The notes under the pieces were generated by a model. That model searched no databases. It worked only from the letters and a program-made list of their open reading frames with translations, and was not told the origin of the DNA. Positions 63,281-64,000 of a stretch of 64,000 nt of DNA are shown piece by piece (within the stretch, counting starts at the first letter, position 1; each line of letters opens with the position of its first letter). The position numbers and the translations under genes are program-made. The DNA is taken from assembly GCA_963849305.1 (NCBI GenBank), contig CAWKGV010000006.1:493877-557876 (forward strand), read 5' to 3'. The stretch is from CAWKGV01 sp963849305 (GTDB lineage Bacteria > Pseudomonadota > Alphaproteobacteria > Acetobacterales > Acetobacteraceae).

Positions 63281-63600
63281 CGGATCTGGAGTGCGATGAA
63301 CTCCTGCACCTGCTCTATCGGCGCGTGTTCGTCACGAGATTGGGTGGGAAGACGCCCAGAAAGGGCGATGGAGCCCTTGATGAGCGCCGACTGAAGCGAG
63401 TCGTCGAGTTCGTCGACGCGAACCTCGGCGCTGCCCTGACGATCGCGGATCTGGCTGCGGTTGCCGCGCTCAGTCATTTTCACTTCATACGGAGTTTCAA
63501 GCGCACTACAGGCGTGACTCCGCATCAGCTCGTCCAAGGTCGCCGCCTGGAGCGGGCACGGCTGCAGCTCGACGCCGGCGCGAGCAGCGGGCTTCCTCTC
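63270..63600 (+). pseudogene. AraC-family regulator fragment
   Basis: A stretch reading GALDERRLKRVVEFVDANLGAALTIADLAAVAALSHFHFIRSFKRTTGVTPHQLVQGRRLERA is the first helix-turn-helix and linking helix of an AraC DNA-binding domain. The second helix-turn-helix is absent; sequence becomes unrelated after about 63585. The upstream part (DLECDELLHLLYRRVF) may be the end of the sensor domain. It begins where the molybdopterin oxidoreductase breaks off, so the two were joined by a deletion or insertion event. Confidence 0.7.
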
Positions 63601-63634
63601 ATCTGCGTTATTTCCGTGCCATGTACTTCCGCCA

Positions 63635-64000
63635 TCACGGGCTGAGGGCCGACTGATGGCTTCCATGCCGCTGTCTCGTTCGTCTTATACCAACCCGCCA
63701 AAGGCTGACACACGCCCATTCCCTGGTGCCGATTGACCGAATGCGTTCCGGATCGTTGATGAGGAACTGCCAGGCCGTCCTGCAAGCCTCGACGATGGCC
63801 TCGTAGCTGTCCCACACCAGGGCACACAGCCGATTGGCGCGGAGGTATTCCCGGACATTCTCGACTGCGTTTCCATGATGCCTCTCTATGCGGTTTCGTT
63901 TGATGTCGCGCATGGCGGAGGACATCTGGCTGGTTTGTCTTGCTCCTGACCTGATCGAGTTGGTCGCTGCTCATCTGCACGAGCCAGATGCGCTGGTCGC
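63635..64000 (-). mobile_element. IS630-family transposase C-terminal fragment, cut by window edge
   Basis: On the minus strand the sequence AVENVREYLRANRLCALVWD then YEAIVEACRTAWQFLINDPERIRSIGTREWACV is the usual C-terminus of IS630-family transposases, after the ELNPVENVWEYLR-like segment. Upstream of AVENV (toward 64000) the expected DDE strand is not recognisable, so the element may be rearranged. The downstream end near 63687-63715 could hold the terminal repeat, but its partner is outside the window. Confidence 0.75.

Noticed and set aside
1..64000. CRISPR array or prophage
   Set aside because: No regularly spaced direct repeats, cas genes, phage structural genes or integrase were seen. 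The only tandem repeat is the single 23-bp duplication.

Overview
The window is GC-rich DNA (about two thirds G+C by eye) from an alphaproteobacterium, most probably Rhodospirillales/Acetobacteraceae. The evidence is an AapJQ-type amino-acid importer, the order hisB-(DUF2628-like)-hisH-(GNAT)-hisA-hisF-hisE-HIT, an MbfA ferritin/VIT iron exporter, a ribbon-helix-helix gene beside a PHB-depolymerase-like esterase, and a DUF2007 gene divergent from a polyprenyl synthetase. The taxonomic call is inferred from gene families and order only. No rRNA, complete tRNA, CRISPR array or replication origin was seen.

Layout. 0-2.4 kb: aapM (start only), aapQ and aapJ. 2.5-10 kb: DUF1489 protein, a large unrecognised protein, ctpA, a divergent polysaccharide deacetylase, rppH and two alpha/beta hydrolases. 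10.1-12.6 kb: an AT-richer island beside a tRNA-like fragment, holding a papain-like cysteine peptidase and two unrecognised proteins. 12.6-19.6 kb: acyl-CoA ligase divergent from an FAD monooxygenase, RHH regulator plus PHB-depolymerase-like esterase, cfa and cysK. 19.7-27.7 kb: one minus-strand block with a complete Liv-type ABC importer (LivM-LivG fused), two luciferase-like flavin monooxygenases and an alpha/beta hydrolase. 28-35.7 kb: DedA, ATP-grasp and UppP, then Sir2, heparinase II/III-like, GT4 and purH. 35.9-37.5 kb: a MauG-like dihaem protein, then about 1 kb with no confident gene. 38.5-41.6 kb: LLM monooxygenase, class III aminotransferase and an HCCA-isomerase/DsbA-like protein, all riddled with indels. 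41.7-48.4 kb: mbfA, two small secreted proteins and the histidine operon. 48.4-51.7 kb: FitAB-type toxin-antitoxin, SMP-30/gluconolactonase, and a decayed mrr restriction gene carrying an IS5-type fragment. 51.7-61.8 kb: TPP riboswitch and thiC, SirB1-like protein, GH15, nrdB, small conserved genes, polyprenyl synthetase and guaA. 61.8-64 kb: a truncated molybdopterin oxidoreductase, an AraC fragment and IS630 remnants.

How the genes work together. The clearest functional units are the histidine operon (hisB, H, A, F, E), the Aap amino-acid importer, and the Liv importer coupled to two flavin monooxygenases and a hydrolase, which reads as an import-and-oxidise pathway for an unknown substrate. 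The DedA/ATP-grasp/UppP trio suggests polyprenyl-phosphate recycling with an unknown ligase.

Quality caution. Ten isolated frameshifts in otherwise well-conserved genes (aapJ, the 10.2-11.0 kb gene, sir2, purH, hisB twice, the DUF2628-like gene, hisH, a methyltransferase, the Mo-oxidoreductase) are all single-base insertions. Twenty more indels, sixteen of them insertions, crowd into 38.5-41.3 kb. This one-sided pattern looks more like uncorrected sequencing error than gene decay. These genes are typed as pseudogenes because they are broken as read, but most are probably functional in the organism. Real decay is more convincing at mrr, at the 63.3-64.0 kb end, and possibly at the 23-bp duplication in the hydrolase at 8.7 kb.
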